Assembly: GCA_903845055.1 (NCBI GenBank) | Contig: CAIMWF010000038.1 | Coordinates: 22,696 to 86,695 of the forward strand | Source of the DNA: an uncultured Bacteroidales bacterium | Lineage (GTDB): Bacteria > Bacteroidota > Bacteroidia > Bacteroidales > FEN-979 | Direction: 5' to 3' | DNA length: 64,000 bases | Shown: positions 42,426 through 50,241 of the stretch, in pieces | How the letters are laid out: the number at the start of each line of letters is the position of its first letter | How positions within the stretch are numbered: the first letter of the stretch is position 1 | The notes under the pieces: generated by a model | The model's database searches: none | The model's input: only the letters and a program-made list of their open reading frames with translations | Told to the model about the DNA's origin: nothing | Program-made: the position numbers and the translations under genes

Positions 42426-44174
42426 ATGCCTGAAACGAATTCCTATTACCATACCGGGCTTACGATGCCCGACCTGCTATACCGTGCCGTGACCGGCAAC
42501 CATGAACTGTTTGTCGGTTACCTGGATGACGAAAGCAACCTGACAAAACAAACCTACCCGGAACTGCTCGCGGAGGCAAGGCAGATTGCAGCGGGTCTCT
42601 CTGACCTGGGATTGCGCAAGGGGAGTAAAGTGATCATTGCAACCCGCTATAACCGCGAAACCATTGAACTGCTCTGGGGCTGTTTCCTCCTGGGGGTGGT
42701 TCCAACTATTTTACAGCCCCCGATGACCTTTTCAGGATACAATCCATCGGTGGTGAAACTGATGGAGGTTTACAGCCAGCTGGATGAACCCTATGTCTTC
42801 ATGAGTTCCGAAGTTACCGAAACCGGCAGCCTGCCTGCCGGAAAAGTAATGCACAGGGCCGGTCTGAACTGTACCGGTACCTGGCGCAAACCCTTCCTGG
42901 CTGACGATGACTTGGCCTTTATCCAGTTTTCGTCGGGCAGTACGGGCGACCCGAAGGGGATCATGCTGACCCACCGGAACCTGATGGTGAACATCGACGC
43001 CATCCGCATCGGGCTTGACATCCATTATCCCGACAACATAGGTAACTGGATGCCGCTTTTCCATGACATGGGACTGATCGGCTACCACCTGACGCCGCTT
43101 TACTGTATGACCTTTCAATACCAGGTGGGTACCATCGATTTCATCATGAAGCCCGGTTTGTGGCTCGACCTGATGGGCAGGCACGGGATTACCATTTCGG
43201 GAGGCACCAATTTTGCCCTTGCCTTGGTGTTGCGGTATCTGAAACGGCTCAAACAGGTTCCCGCCTGGGATTTCTCCGCCATGAAGGCGCTGCTGAACGG
43301 CGCCGAACCCATATCCGTCAGGATCATGGAGGAATTCGTACAGGCCCTGGAACCCTCCGGCTTCAGGCCCGAAGCCATGATGCCGGTTTACGGCATGGCG
43401 GAGGCCACGCTGGCCATCACCTTCACACCACTCATGAAACCTTCGGTCATCAAGGCGTTTAATGCCACCCTGCTTGACCGCGACAACAGGGCCGAGGAAA
43501 CTGACCCGGCCGACCCAGAAGCAAGGCTGCTGTCGGGTGTTGGCACAGCGCTGAACGATACCGAAATCAGGATCATGGATGAGAAAGACCATCCTGTTGA
43601 AGAGGGCATGGCCGGACACATCCAGTTGCGTGGCGGCGGCATCACGAAAGGATACTACAACAAACCCTCCTCCACGGCCGCCGCTTTTTGCGGCAACTGG
43701 CTCCGGACGGGCGACATCGGCTTTTTCTTCGAAGGCAACCTCTTCATCAGCGGCCGGCACAAAGACATCATCTTCAAGAACGGCCGGAACTATTTTGCCA
43801 ACGACCTCGAAACCATGGCCTGCACCATTGAAGAGATCAGCTTCGGGAAGGTATGCTTTGGCGCGACCACCGACAGGGTGAGCGGGAGCGACAAAGTGAT
43901 CGCCTTCCTGGCCGGGGTTCCCGATCAGAAGGCTGATGAAGTATTCCGCAGCCTGAGAGCACTGCTGCGCAGCAATCTCGGCATTTCCGTGGACGAACTG
44001 GTCCTGATCAAGTCGAATGAGATCCCCAAAACATCCAGCGGGAAACTGCAGCGGTTCAGGCTGATGCAACGTTATACGGCAGGAGATTTTGACGACCGCC
44101 GGATTTCAGCCGGGAGCATCGGGCCGGGAGCATCTGGCCGGGATAAGAACCGGGTGGATCACCCTGCCCCGTGA
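42426..44174 (+). CDS. Fatty acyl-AMP ligase-type AMP-dependent synthetase
   Basis: A 582-residue adenylate-forming enzyme. Motifs are IQFSSGSTGDPKGIMLTHRNLM (phosphate loop), GNWMPLFHDMGLIGYHLTPLY, MPVYGMAEATLAITFTPL, LRTGDIGFFFEGNLFISGRHKDIIFKNGRNYF and the C-terminal PKTSSGKLQRFR with the adenylation Lys. Unlike the first ligase it has no fused carrier, so it may load the free ACP encoded just upstream on the other strand. The last 30 residues (ISAGSIGPGASGRDKNRVDHPAP) are low-complexity, and the gene end overlaps the convergent sulfotransferase gene by 16 nt. The acyl substrate is unknown. Confidence 0.88.
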   Translation: MPETNSYYHTGLTMPDLLYRAVTGNHELFVGYLDDESNLTKQTYPELLAEARQIAAGLSDLGLRKGSKVIIATRYNRETIELLWGCFLLGVVPTILQPPMTFSGYNPSVVKLMEVYSQLDEPYVFMSSEVTETGSLPAGKVMHRAGLNCTGTWRKPFLADDDLAFIQFSSGSTGDPKGIMLTHRNLMVNIDAIRIGLDIHYPDNIGNWMPLFHDMGLIGYHLTPLYCMTFQYQVGTIDFIMKPGLWLDLMGRHGITISGGTNFALALVLRYLKRLKQVPAWDFSAMKALLNGAEPISVRIMEEFVQALEPSGFRPEAMMPVYGMAEATLAITFTPLMKPSVIKAFNATLLDRDNRAEETDPADPEARLLSGVGTALNDTEIRIMDEKDHPVEEGMAGHIQLRGGGITKGYYNKPSSTAAAFCGNWLRTGDIGFFFEGNLFISGRHKDIIFKNGRNYFANDLETMACTIEEISFGKVCFGATTDRVSGSDKVIAFLAGVPDQKADEVFRSLRALLRSNLGISVDELVLIKSNEIPKTSSGKLQRFRLMQRYTAGDFDDRRISAGSIGPGASGRDKNRVDHPAP

Positions 44175-45253
44175 ACAGGTTTTTTACCGGTCATCCTGAG
44201 ATATATTTTCAACAGGATCTGCATCTTCAGGAACCACCACTGGCTTACCTTGTGCGGGAGGTAGGTGCCGAAGATCATCACCCTCAGCAGGATGTGGTTA
44301 TAGATCAGCATCGGGGCCGACTTCAGGAAGAGCCCGAAGCGAAACCGCTTGTCTTTCCTTTCATAACCAAGGCGGTCGGCATATTTGCCCGCGATCTGGT
44401 CGGCCATCCCGACCTCCTCCTCCGTGAGCACCGTCTGCCAGGTATTCATCCTGCCGGTATTGATCGGTTTCAGCAGGTTTTCGTGGAACTTTTCGTAAAT
44501 GTAATTGCCATAGGTATTGACCGTCTCCTCCTTCTTTTTATGGAAATCGAACACCGACGGGTCATAGGCAATCCCGAGGAAGTCGCACAGCGACCGGAAG
44601 GTTTTTTCCTGCTCCGATACCAGGTCCTCATAACGCAGGATATAAAATTTGTCGGGATAACGGCGTTTCAGACGGAGGAACAGGCGGGTGAAGATCCGCC
44701 AGCGGCCGGCCTGCAGGCTCAGCACCGGTGCTTCAACCGCCACCTCTTTCTCGGCAAGTTTTTTGATTGAGATGAAATTATCCCGGTAATCGCGGATGAT
44801 GCAGATGAACTTCGCATCGGGGAAGATCTTCCGGAAACGGTTGGCCGACATGGAATAGACAGGGTTTTTATCACCGATCCACAGGGTCTCCTCCTTGTTG
44901 TACAGCGAAAATGCAAAATAGTTGATGCTCTTCAGGAAAAGCTGGATCGAGCCAACATCCTTGTACTTTAACAATTCGCCGATGATGAATTCCTTGTCAA
45001 GCTTCAGGTTCTCAACGCGGCGTATGTTGAACTTCGAATAGTAGAAAACATGTTCGACAAACGACCTGATGGTGGATTCGTCCCATTTCTTAACATTTTT
45101 AAACCGCTGGTATAAAAACAACATGACCGGGAATTCAGGGGCGATGCGGATGTTCGGGTGAGCATTGAACAGGGTGGTGAGCAACGTGGTCCCCGAACGG
45201 GGCCTCCCCAGGATAAAAAACATGGGGATCTTGCTGAGGTCGTCTGTTTTCAT
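44159..45253 (-). CDS. Sulfotransferase-family protein
   Basis: A 364-residue cytosolic or membrane-associated PAPS-dependent sulfotransferase. The 5'-phosphosulfate loop is FILGRPRSGTTLLTTLFNAHP (residues 13-33) and the 3'-phosphate site is FICIIRDYRDNFISI. The catalytic base is expected in the segment IRIAPEFPVMLF or later His/Glu residues. A hydrophobic C-terminal segment (SAPMLIYNHILLRVMIFG) may touch the membrane. The presence of a sulfotransferase among glycan and acyl genes suggests a sulfated glycan or lipid. The acceptor is unknown. The gene is convergent with the second FAAL (16-nt overlap) and divergent from the B12 radical SAM gene. Confidence 0.87.
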   Translation of the reverse strand: MKTDDLSKIPMFFILGRPRSGTTLLTTLFNAHPNIRIAPEFPVMLFLYQRFKNVKKWDESTIRSFVEHVFYYSKFNIRRVENLKLDKEFIIGELLKYKDVGSIQLFLKSINYFAFSLYNKEETLWIGDKNPVYSMSANRFRKIFPDAKFICIIRDYRDNFISIKKLAEKEVAVEAPVLSLQAGRWRIFTRLFLRLKRRYPDKFYILRYEDLVSEQEKTFRSLCDFLGIAYDPSVFDFHKKKEETVNTYGNYIYEKFHENLLKPINTGRMNTWQTVLTEEEVGMADQIAGKYADRLGYERKDKRFRFGLFLKSAPMLIYNHILLRVMIFGTYLPHKVSQWWFLKMQILLKIYLRMTGKKPVHGAG

Positions 45254-45290
45254 AATGAAACGCTAAAATCGGTGAAATCTTAATTCTGAG

Positions 45291-45298
45291 CAAAAGTA
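45291..45298 (-). promoter_or_regulatory. Bacteroidota -7 box (TACTTTTG) for the sulfotransferase gene
   Basis: A perfect TAnnTTTG on the minus strand, 37 nt before the sulfotransferase ATG. Confidence 0.55.
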
Positions 45299-45483
45299 AA
45301 ATATTTACCACTGAATTTCAGAAAATGATTCCCCATTTTACGACAAATTTTAACCAGTTACAAAGGGACATAGGCCCATTGATTTATTTAAAAACGGGGC
45401 ATAAGAAACACCACAAATATTTTTTATGTATACTTGCATGCACGTTGTGACAAATCACACCCTTCGCGGGATAAACCGAGACC

Positions 45484-46944
45484 ATGAAGTTACTCCTCAT
45501 CAATCCCGTCAACAAGAAAAGGAAAGGGTTCATCATCGACCAGAGCACCCGTTTCATGCCGCTGGGGCTCGGGATTGTGGCAGCCCTCACCCCTGCACAC
45601 TGGGAACTGGAATTTGTGGATGAAAGTTTTGAGGATTTCATCTTCCGTCCGGCCGATCTCGTGGCATTAACCGGGTTTACCGCCAATGTGCAACGCGCCT
45701 ATGAAATTGCGGCCATGTACCGCGAAGCCGGAATCCCAACGGTTATGGGGGGCATTCATGCTTCCATGTGCCCCGAAGAGGTGATGACTTATGTCGATAC
45801 GGTGGTCACAGGCGAGGCGGAAGGAGCGTGGCCCGCCTTCCTGGCCGATTTTGAAGCGGGTACTCCCGGGCGCCTGTATGAAGGTGGAATAACCGACATC
45901 GATGCCGTTCCCCGCGTAAGGCGCGATATTTATAAATACCCTTACATCTACGACCTGGTGCAAACGTCGAGGGGATGTCCAAACGGCTGCGATTTCTGCT
46001 CCGTAACCCAGCTCTGCGGCAAAACCTACCGCGAGCGCAAGGTGGAAGATATCCTGGATGAACTGGAGGAGACCACCCGGCCGATGCTCTTTTTCGTCGA
46101 TGACAATCTCATTAACAACAAAAAAGGAGCGGCCGAACGGGCCATCAGCCTTTTTAAAGGGATGATCAGCCGCGGGATCAGGAAAGTGTGGTTCTCACAG
46201 GCCGCGCTGAACTTTGCCGACAACGACGAAGTGCTTTACTGGGCCCGCAAAAGCGGGTGCAACATGATCCTGATGGGAATCGAAGCTGAAACACCGCAGG
46301 CGCTCAGCGATGTCAGGAAGAACCTTAACCTAAGCCGGGGGGTGGATTCCTACAACCGGATTTTCAGGAAGATCCACCGGCATGGCATCGGCATCCTCGG
46401 ATTCATGATCTTCGGGATGGACAGCGATAAGGAGGCGGATTTGTACGCCCGCCGCGATTTCATTGAAAGATGTTCCGTCGATTCGTACCAGTGTACGATC
46501 CTGACACCCCTGCCGGGCACCGCCCTGTTCCACCGGATGAAGGCGCAGAACAGAATCATCCTGAACGATTATCCGGCAGACTGGCAGCAATACGACAACA
46601 CCAGGGCCGCCATCACCATGCCGAACATGACGCCCGGGGAGATAGAATCGGCCATGCATGAAATCTGGCTGAGCCTTTACAACAAGGAGGCCATGCGCAG
46701 GAAGATGTTCAGGACGCTATGGAACACAAAGAGTTTTATGACCGCCTACTGGGCCTATGCCAGCAACCACAATTACGGCCGCATGTTTTTTGAGAACATT
46801 TCGCTTTCCCATCCCGATGGCGTGGATGAAAAGTTTGAATGGAAGCACCGCAGCCGGTCGGCATATCTGAAATTCACCGACAGGGTGATCTGGCTGATCT
46901 ACCTCGTATCGTGGAAGCGGATGATCAAACGGCTTACCGCGTGA
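45484..46944 (+). CDS. B12-binding-domain radical SAM protein
   Basis: A 486-residue enzyme. Residues 1-150 are a cobalamin-binding-like Rossmann domain (LLLINPVNKKRKGF, then GIPTVMGGIHASMCPEEV and VVTGEAEGAWPAFL). Residues 165-370 are a radical SAM barrel with the cluster motif C-x3-C-x2-C in RGCPNGCDFCSV. The C-terminal 110 residues are helical. The architecture is that of class B methylases and cyclases such as BchE- or HpnR-like proteins, which methylate or rearrange unactivated carbons. The substrate cannot be named. In this cluster a lipid, acyl chain or sugar is plausible. The stop codon is 1 nt from the convergent flippase stop. Confidence 0.88.
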   Translation: MKLLLINPVNKKRKGFIIDQSTRFMPLGLGIVAALTPAHWELEFVDESFEDFIFRPADLVALTGFTANVQRAYEIAAMYREAGIPTVMGGIHASMCPEEVMTYVDTVVTGEAEGAWPAFLADFEAGTPGRLYEGGITDIDAVPRVRRDIYKYPYIYDLVQTSRGCPNGCDFCSVTQLCGKTYRERKVEDILDELEETTRPMLFFVDDNLINNKKGAAERAISLFKGMISRGIRKVWFSQAALNFADNDEVLYWARKSGCNMILMGIEAETPQALSDVRKNLNLSRGVDSYNRIFRKIHRHGIGILGFMIFGMDSDKEADLYARRDFIERCSVDSYQCTILTPLPGTALFHRMKAQNRIILNDYPADWQQYDNTRAAITMPNMTPGEIESAMHEIWLSLYNKEAMRRKMFRTLWNTKSFMTAYWAYASNHNYGRMFFENISLSHPDGVDEKFEWKHRSRSAYLKFTDRVIWLIYLVSWKRMIKRLTA

Positions 46945-46945
46945 G

Positions 46946-48265
46946 TCAGGCGGTCCGTCTTTTTCTCGAAAAGATCTTTTTAACGTCACGGAGGAAGTAA
47001 AAATCACTTTTCCTTACCCTCAGGATTTCGGTTAACGGCATTTTGATAAGCCGGGAGTATACAAGGAGGAAAGCGAATGAGCCGATTCCGTAACTTAGGT
47101 TGGTTGCCCAGGCGGCCCCCACCCCTCCATACCGCGGGATCAGGAAAAGATTCGCGATAAAGTTTATCACCAGGGCCGGCAGAAAGGTGTAGATCGCGAT
47201 CTGGGGTTTCCCCATCCCGGTAAGGCGGCTGTTCAGTATCCGGAATCCTATGAGCAGTAAAATCCCGGGCAGTACCACCTGAATCATGGTGGCGCTGTGT
47301 GTGAATTCCCTGCCGAAAATCAGCGGTACAAGGGGCGGTGCAATAAAGAAAATGGTGATTCCCGCGATCAGTCCGATCAGGAGCGAAACCCGGAAAATGG
47401 AGGCCACCGTGCGGTGCACCTGCTGGTCGTCGTTCGAATTGGCGCTGCGGCTCAGAATTATGGTCTCAATCGCCATGGGCACATGCCACAATTGTTCGGC
47501 AACCTGCATGGCAAGCGAATAAAAGCCGATCTCCTCCAGGGTCGACAGTTTCTTCAGCATCAGGATATCGAGACGGCAGTTGAGCTGCATGATGAAGATC
47601 GCGATGGCGTTCACCAGCCCCAGCTTGATCATGCTTTTCATGATCCCCTCGTGGTATTTCCACGTAATTTTATAACGGTATTCGATGATGAAGATCCTGT
47701 AGGTGAAGAAAAACATGATGAAATTCGCCAGCGCGATGGCCGTGAAGGCCCCGAGCACCGACATCTTCAGTCCCCATACGAACACGATGGTCAGCAGGAA
47801 GGTCATGATGGTGGGACCGGCGTTGAGAATGCTGGCCATTTTGATGTCCTCCTTGCCCAGGAAAACGCCCCCGGCAAAAACATTGGTGAGCAGCAGCGGA
47901 ATGGTCAGCAGTACCAGGACGATGATCAGCGGGTCGAAGGGCTGGCTGGAGGAGAAGAAATATACGAAACCGCAGATAAGGATGCTCAGGATGCTGGTCC
48001 ACAGCAGGAGCAGGAACAGGGCCGAAACAATGTTGTTTTCGGGCAGGAGTTTGTTGCCGATATGGTAGATGGTACTCCGGCGGATGCCGAGCTGCGTAAA
48101 GCCGATGACCATGATCGGCACGACAATGATGGCCGAATAGAGCCCGTAACCGGCAGCACCGAGCCAGCGTGTAAGGATTACGCCGATTGCCAGGTTGCAG
48201 AAGGTGACCGTGAGGTTGCTTCCCAGCAGGCTTAGGATGTCGCGCAGGTAGGTTCTTTTCGCCAA
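46946..48265 (-). CDS. Polysaccharide flippase (MOP/Wzx-like)
   Basis: A 439-residue integral membrane protein with 12-14 predicted helices, of the oligosaccharidyl-lipid/polysaccharide exporter class. It starts AKRTYLRDILSLLGSNLTVTFCNLAIGVILTRWLGAAGYGLYSAI, the usual first two helices with the conserved LGxxGYG segment. Such proteins flip undecaprenyl-linked sugars to the periplasm. Together with the GT2, WecE and acylation genes it points to an O-antigen-like or capsule-like glycan. No Wzy polymerase or priming transferase is visible in the window, so the cluster here is incomplete. It is divergent from wecE by 63 nt. Confidence 0.88.
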   Translation of the reverse strand: MAKRTYLRDILSLLGSNLTVTFCNLAIGVILTRWLGAAGYGLYSAIIVVPIMVIGFTQLGIRRSTIYHIGNKLLPENNIVSALFLLLLWTSILSILICGFVYFFSSSQPFDPLIIVLVLLTIPLLLTNVFAGGVFLGKEDIKMASILNAGPTIMTFLLTIVFVWGLKMSVLGAFTAIALANFIMFFFTYRIFIIEYRYKITWKYHEGIMKSMIKLGLVNAIAIFIMQLNCRLDILMLKKLSTLEEIGFYSLAMQVAEQLWHVPMAIETIILSRSANSNDDQQVHRTVASIFRVSLLIGLIAGITIFFIAPPLVPLIFGREFTHSATMIQVVLPGILLLIGFRILNSRLTGMGKPQIAIYTFLPALVINFIANLFLIPRYGGVGAAWATNLSYGIGSFAFLLVYSRLIKMPLTEILRVRKSDFYFLRDVKKIFSRKRRTA

Positions 48266-48328
48266 AGGCCGGGGAATAAAAAAAACATTAATTTCGCAGA
48301 CAAATTTAGCAGAATAATCTGATTTGAC

Positions 48329-49486
48329 ATGCGTATTCCCTTTAACAAACCCTTCATCCCGTGGTTCTCTTTCGTTTACCTGGTCCGCGGGCTCTATTCA
48401 GGAACGGTTGCCGGCAACGGGAAGTACACGAAAAAATGTCACGCCTTTTTTGAAAAGAGATTCGGCTTCAGGAAGGTGCTTTTAACCACCTCATGCAGCG
48501 ATGCGCTGGAGATGGCCGCCCTACTTTGCAGGATTGAACCGGGCGACGAGGTGATCATGCCGTCGTTTACCTTCATGTCAACCGCAAACGCTTTCCTTGT
48601 TCGTGGGGCGAAGGTGGTCTTTGCCGATACCCTCCCGGATGTCCCGGACATCGACCCGGCGGAGGTTGAAAAGCTGATCACCCCGAAAACCAGGGCCATC
48701 GTGGTGGTCCACTACAGCGGCGTTGCCTGCGACATGGACCGCATCATGGATATTGCCGCCCGAAACGGTTTGTTCGTTGTTGAGGATGCCGCCCATGCCA
48801 TCGATTCGTACCATAACGGGAAGCCGCTGGGTTCGATCGGTCATCTCGGGACCTTTTCCTTCCATGAAACCAAAAACATCATCTCGGGTGAGGGAGGATT
48901 GCTGATCGTGAATGATGCGGAATTTGAAAAGCGGGCCGAGATCATCTGGGAAAAGGGAACCAACCGTGCTGCCTTCTATCGCGGCGAAATCGACAGATAC
49001 GGCTGGGTCGACATCGGATCCTCCTTTCTCCCCGCCGACCTCGTGGCCGCCTTATTATATTCACAGATCACCCGGTTTGACAACATCCAGTCGCGCCGGA
49101 AAAAAGTATGGTACGCCTATCAGCAATTGCTCCGGTCGCTTGAAGAAAAGGGACTCCTGAAACTCCCCGTCATTCCCGGTTACGCCACCGTTAATGGAAA
49201 CATTTTTTATGTCACCCTGCCTTCGGCTGAAACCAGGGACCAACTCATCGTTTTTCTTAAGGAGAAGGGAATCAGCGCGTTGTTTCATTACCAGCCGCTC
49301 CATTCCAGCATTTATTTTGCCGGCAGGCACGACGGTCGCGAACTTCCCAATACCGACCGTTTCTCAGACACCATCCTGCGCCTGCCTTTTTACAATACCC
49401 TCGGCAAACGCCGGCTCCGGTATGTCGCAGAAACGATCGCCGAATTCTTCCGGCAGGGATCACCTGGAAAAAATCTGTCTTCATAA
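48329..49486 (+). CDS. wecE: dTDP-4-amino-4,6-dideoxygalactose transaminase
   Basis: A 385-residue PLP aminotransferase of the DegT/DnrJ/EryC1/StrS family, closest to WecE/RffA by eye. Diagnostic segments are LLTTSCSDALEMAALL, PGDEVIMPSFTFMSTANAF, VEDAAHAIDSY, and FSFHETKNIISGEGG, in which the Lys binds PLP, followed by EIIWEKGTNRAAFYRGEIDRYGWVDIGSSFLPADL. WecE makes dTDP-4-amino-4,6-dideoxygalactose from the 4-keto sugar and glutamate. The product's 4-amino group is the natural acceptor for the GNAT encoded at 36 kb. An imperfect -7 box (TAATTTCG) lies 36 nt upstream. No rmlA or rmlB is present in the window. Confidence 0.92.
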   Translation: MRIPFNKPFIPWFSFVYLVRGLYSGTVAGNGKYTKKCHAFFEKRFGFRKVLLTTSCSDALEMAALLCRIEPGDEVIMPSFTFMSTANAFLVRGAKVVFADTLPDVPDIDPAEVEKLITPKTRAIVVVHYSGVACDMDRIMDIAARNGLFVVEDAAHAIDSYHNGKPLGSIGHLGTFSFHETKNIISGEGGLLIVNDAEFEKRAEIIWEKGTNRAAFYRGEIDRYGWVDIGSSFLPADLVAALLYSQITRFDNIQSRRKKVWYAYQQLLRSLEEKGLLKLPVIPGYATVNGNIFYVTLPSAETRDQLIVFLKEKGISALFHYQPLHSSIYFAGRHDGRELPNTDRFSDTILRLPFYNTLGKRRLRYVAETIAEFFRQGSPGKNLSS

Positions 49487-49875
49487 TATATTCATTTGCT
49501 TTTCTCTCATCAGGATGCACTTCCGTTCGATATTCTATATCCGACATTCAATATTCTATATTCGATTTGTATCAGCACAAGCCTGCCAGCGCTTCTTTTG
49601 TTAGACAGAATCAAATGTCATTCGGACTCTTGTTCGTACCTTAAATCTCAGTGAACCTCCGTGTAATTATTTGTTACACGGAGAGACACAGAGTCCACAC
49701 TGAGAAGCACAGCGTGGTTAACCCCGGATTAATTATTCACAAAAAATATTACTGCCATTCATTAATGCTTCTCTTTTGAAAAACAGGAAAGGGTAATCGT
49801 ACTGTCACCATTTAATTTGGCAGGGAAAGATGTGTACAACGAGAAGCCGGTTTCAAGGAGCGTTTAATCAATAAA
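49487..49875. other. Gene-free region with repeats after wecE
   Basis: The region contains imperfect copies of ATATTCTATATCC/G (about 49530-49565), a nested stem-loop (49646-49705) and a terminator hairpin at its right edge. No convincing coding frame is seen. Confidence 0.6.
49646..49705. repeat. Nested inverted repeat rich in CACGGAG/CACAGAG
   Basis: Outer arms are TCTCAGTG (49646-49653) and CACTGAGA (49698-49705). The inner arms are CTCCGTGTAA (49657-49666) and TTACACGGAG (49674-49683) with a 7-nt loop. It looks like a degenerate relative of the element at 57050-57190. Confidence 0.7.
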
Positions 49876-50052
49876 AAAGCCGGGACAAGCCCGGCTTTCT
49901 ATTTAAAAAAGGAAGTTTTCTATTCGGTTTGATCAGAACGATTTTGCGATAGTCGGTTTCAGGATAGAATAAACAGTTAACAAGTTTGACAAGTTGGCAA
50001 ATCGGCTGAATAAGTTACGCAGATGAAAACTTCCCTATGCGTTTTAAATATT
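49872..50052 (-). ncRNA. ssrS: Candidate 6S-like small RNA
   Basis: A non-coding stretch of about 180 nt with its own -7 box and terminator. Read 5' to 3' on the minus strand, the ends pair: UAUUUAAAA (50050-50042) with UUUUAAAUA (49908-49900), then GGAAGUUUUC (50034-50025) with GAAAACUUCC (49920-49911). Inside is an open bubble of about 15 and 12 nt, then a second stem in which UCAG plus CGAUUUGC pairs with GCAAAAUCG plus CUGA, enclosing about 50 nt. Long closing stem, large central bubble and apical stem are the 6S RNA plan, which mimics an open promoter and binds RNA polymerase. The assignment rests on structure and size only; another structured RNA is possible. Confidence 0.55.
49876..49898 (-). 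terminator. Intrinsic terminator at the end of the candidate 6S-like RNA
   Basis: AAAGCCGGG (49876-49884) pairs with CCCGGCTTT (49890-49898) across a 5-nt loop. Read on the minus strand it is followed by TTTTTTATT, a good T-run. The plus-strand side is also partly T-rich, so it may work both ways. Confidence 0.75.
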
Positions 50053-50056
50053 GACA

Positions 50057-50064
50057 CAAATGTA
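50057..50064 (-). promoter_or_regulatory. Bacteroidota -7 box (TACATTTG) for the candidate small RNA
   Basis: A perfect TAnnTTTG on the minus strand. The expected RNA start (about 50051) coincides with the first paired base of the closing stem. Confidence 0.55.
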
Positions 50065-50191
50065 AATCATTAAATAATCATTTTTGTGTTATTTAGACGA
50101 CCTAACATATTTTGCCGACGAAAGGGCAGAATAACACGACAGCCGTTAATTTTCGGGACAACGTATTATGGTCACTAAACCTCCTCAAATA

Positions 50192-50212
50192 AATTACTAA
50201 TTACTAATTACT
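50192..50212. repeat. 7-bp tandem repeat (AATTACT), 3 units
   Basis: Three perfect heptamers downstream of the BNR-repeat gene, followed at once by an octamer tract. Confidence 0.8.
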
Positions 50213-50217
50213 TTTTT

Positions 50218-50241
50218 CGCTGCCTCGCTACCTCGCAACCT
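50218..50241. repeat. 8-bp tandem repeat (CGCTACCT family), 3 units
   Basis: The units are CGCTGCCT, CGCTACCT and CGCAACCT, a degenerate copy of the 8601 tract. It touches the stop codon of the BNR-repeat gene (50240-50242). Confidence 0.75.

Noticed and set aside
42732..44069. 445-codon minus-strand frame antisense to the second FAAL
   Set aside because: The plus strand has full ligase motifs. The antisense frame has no start context, no domain and the Gln/His-rich composition of a shadow frame.
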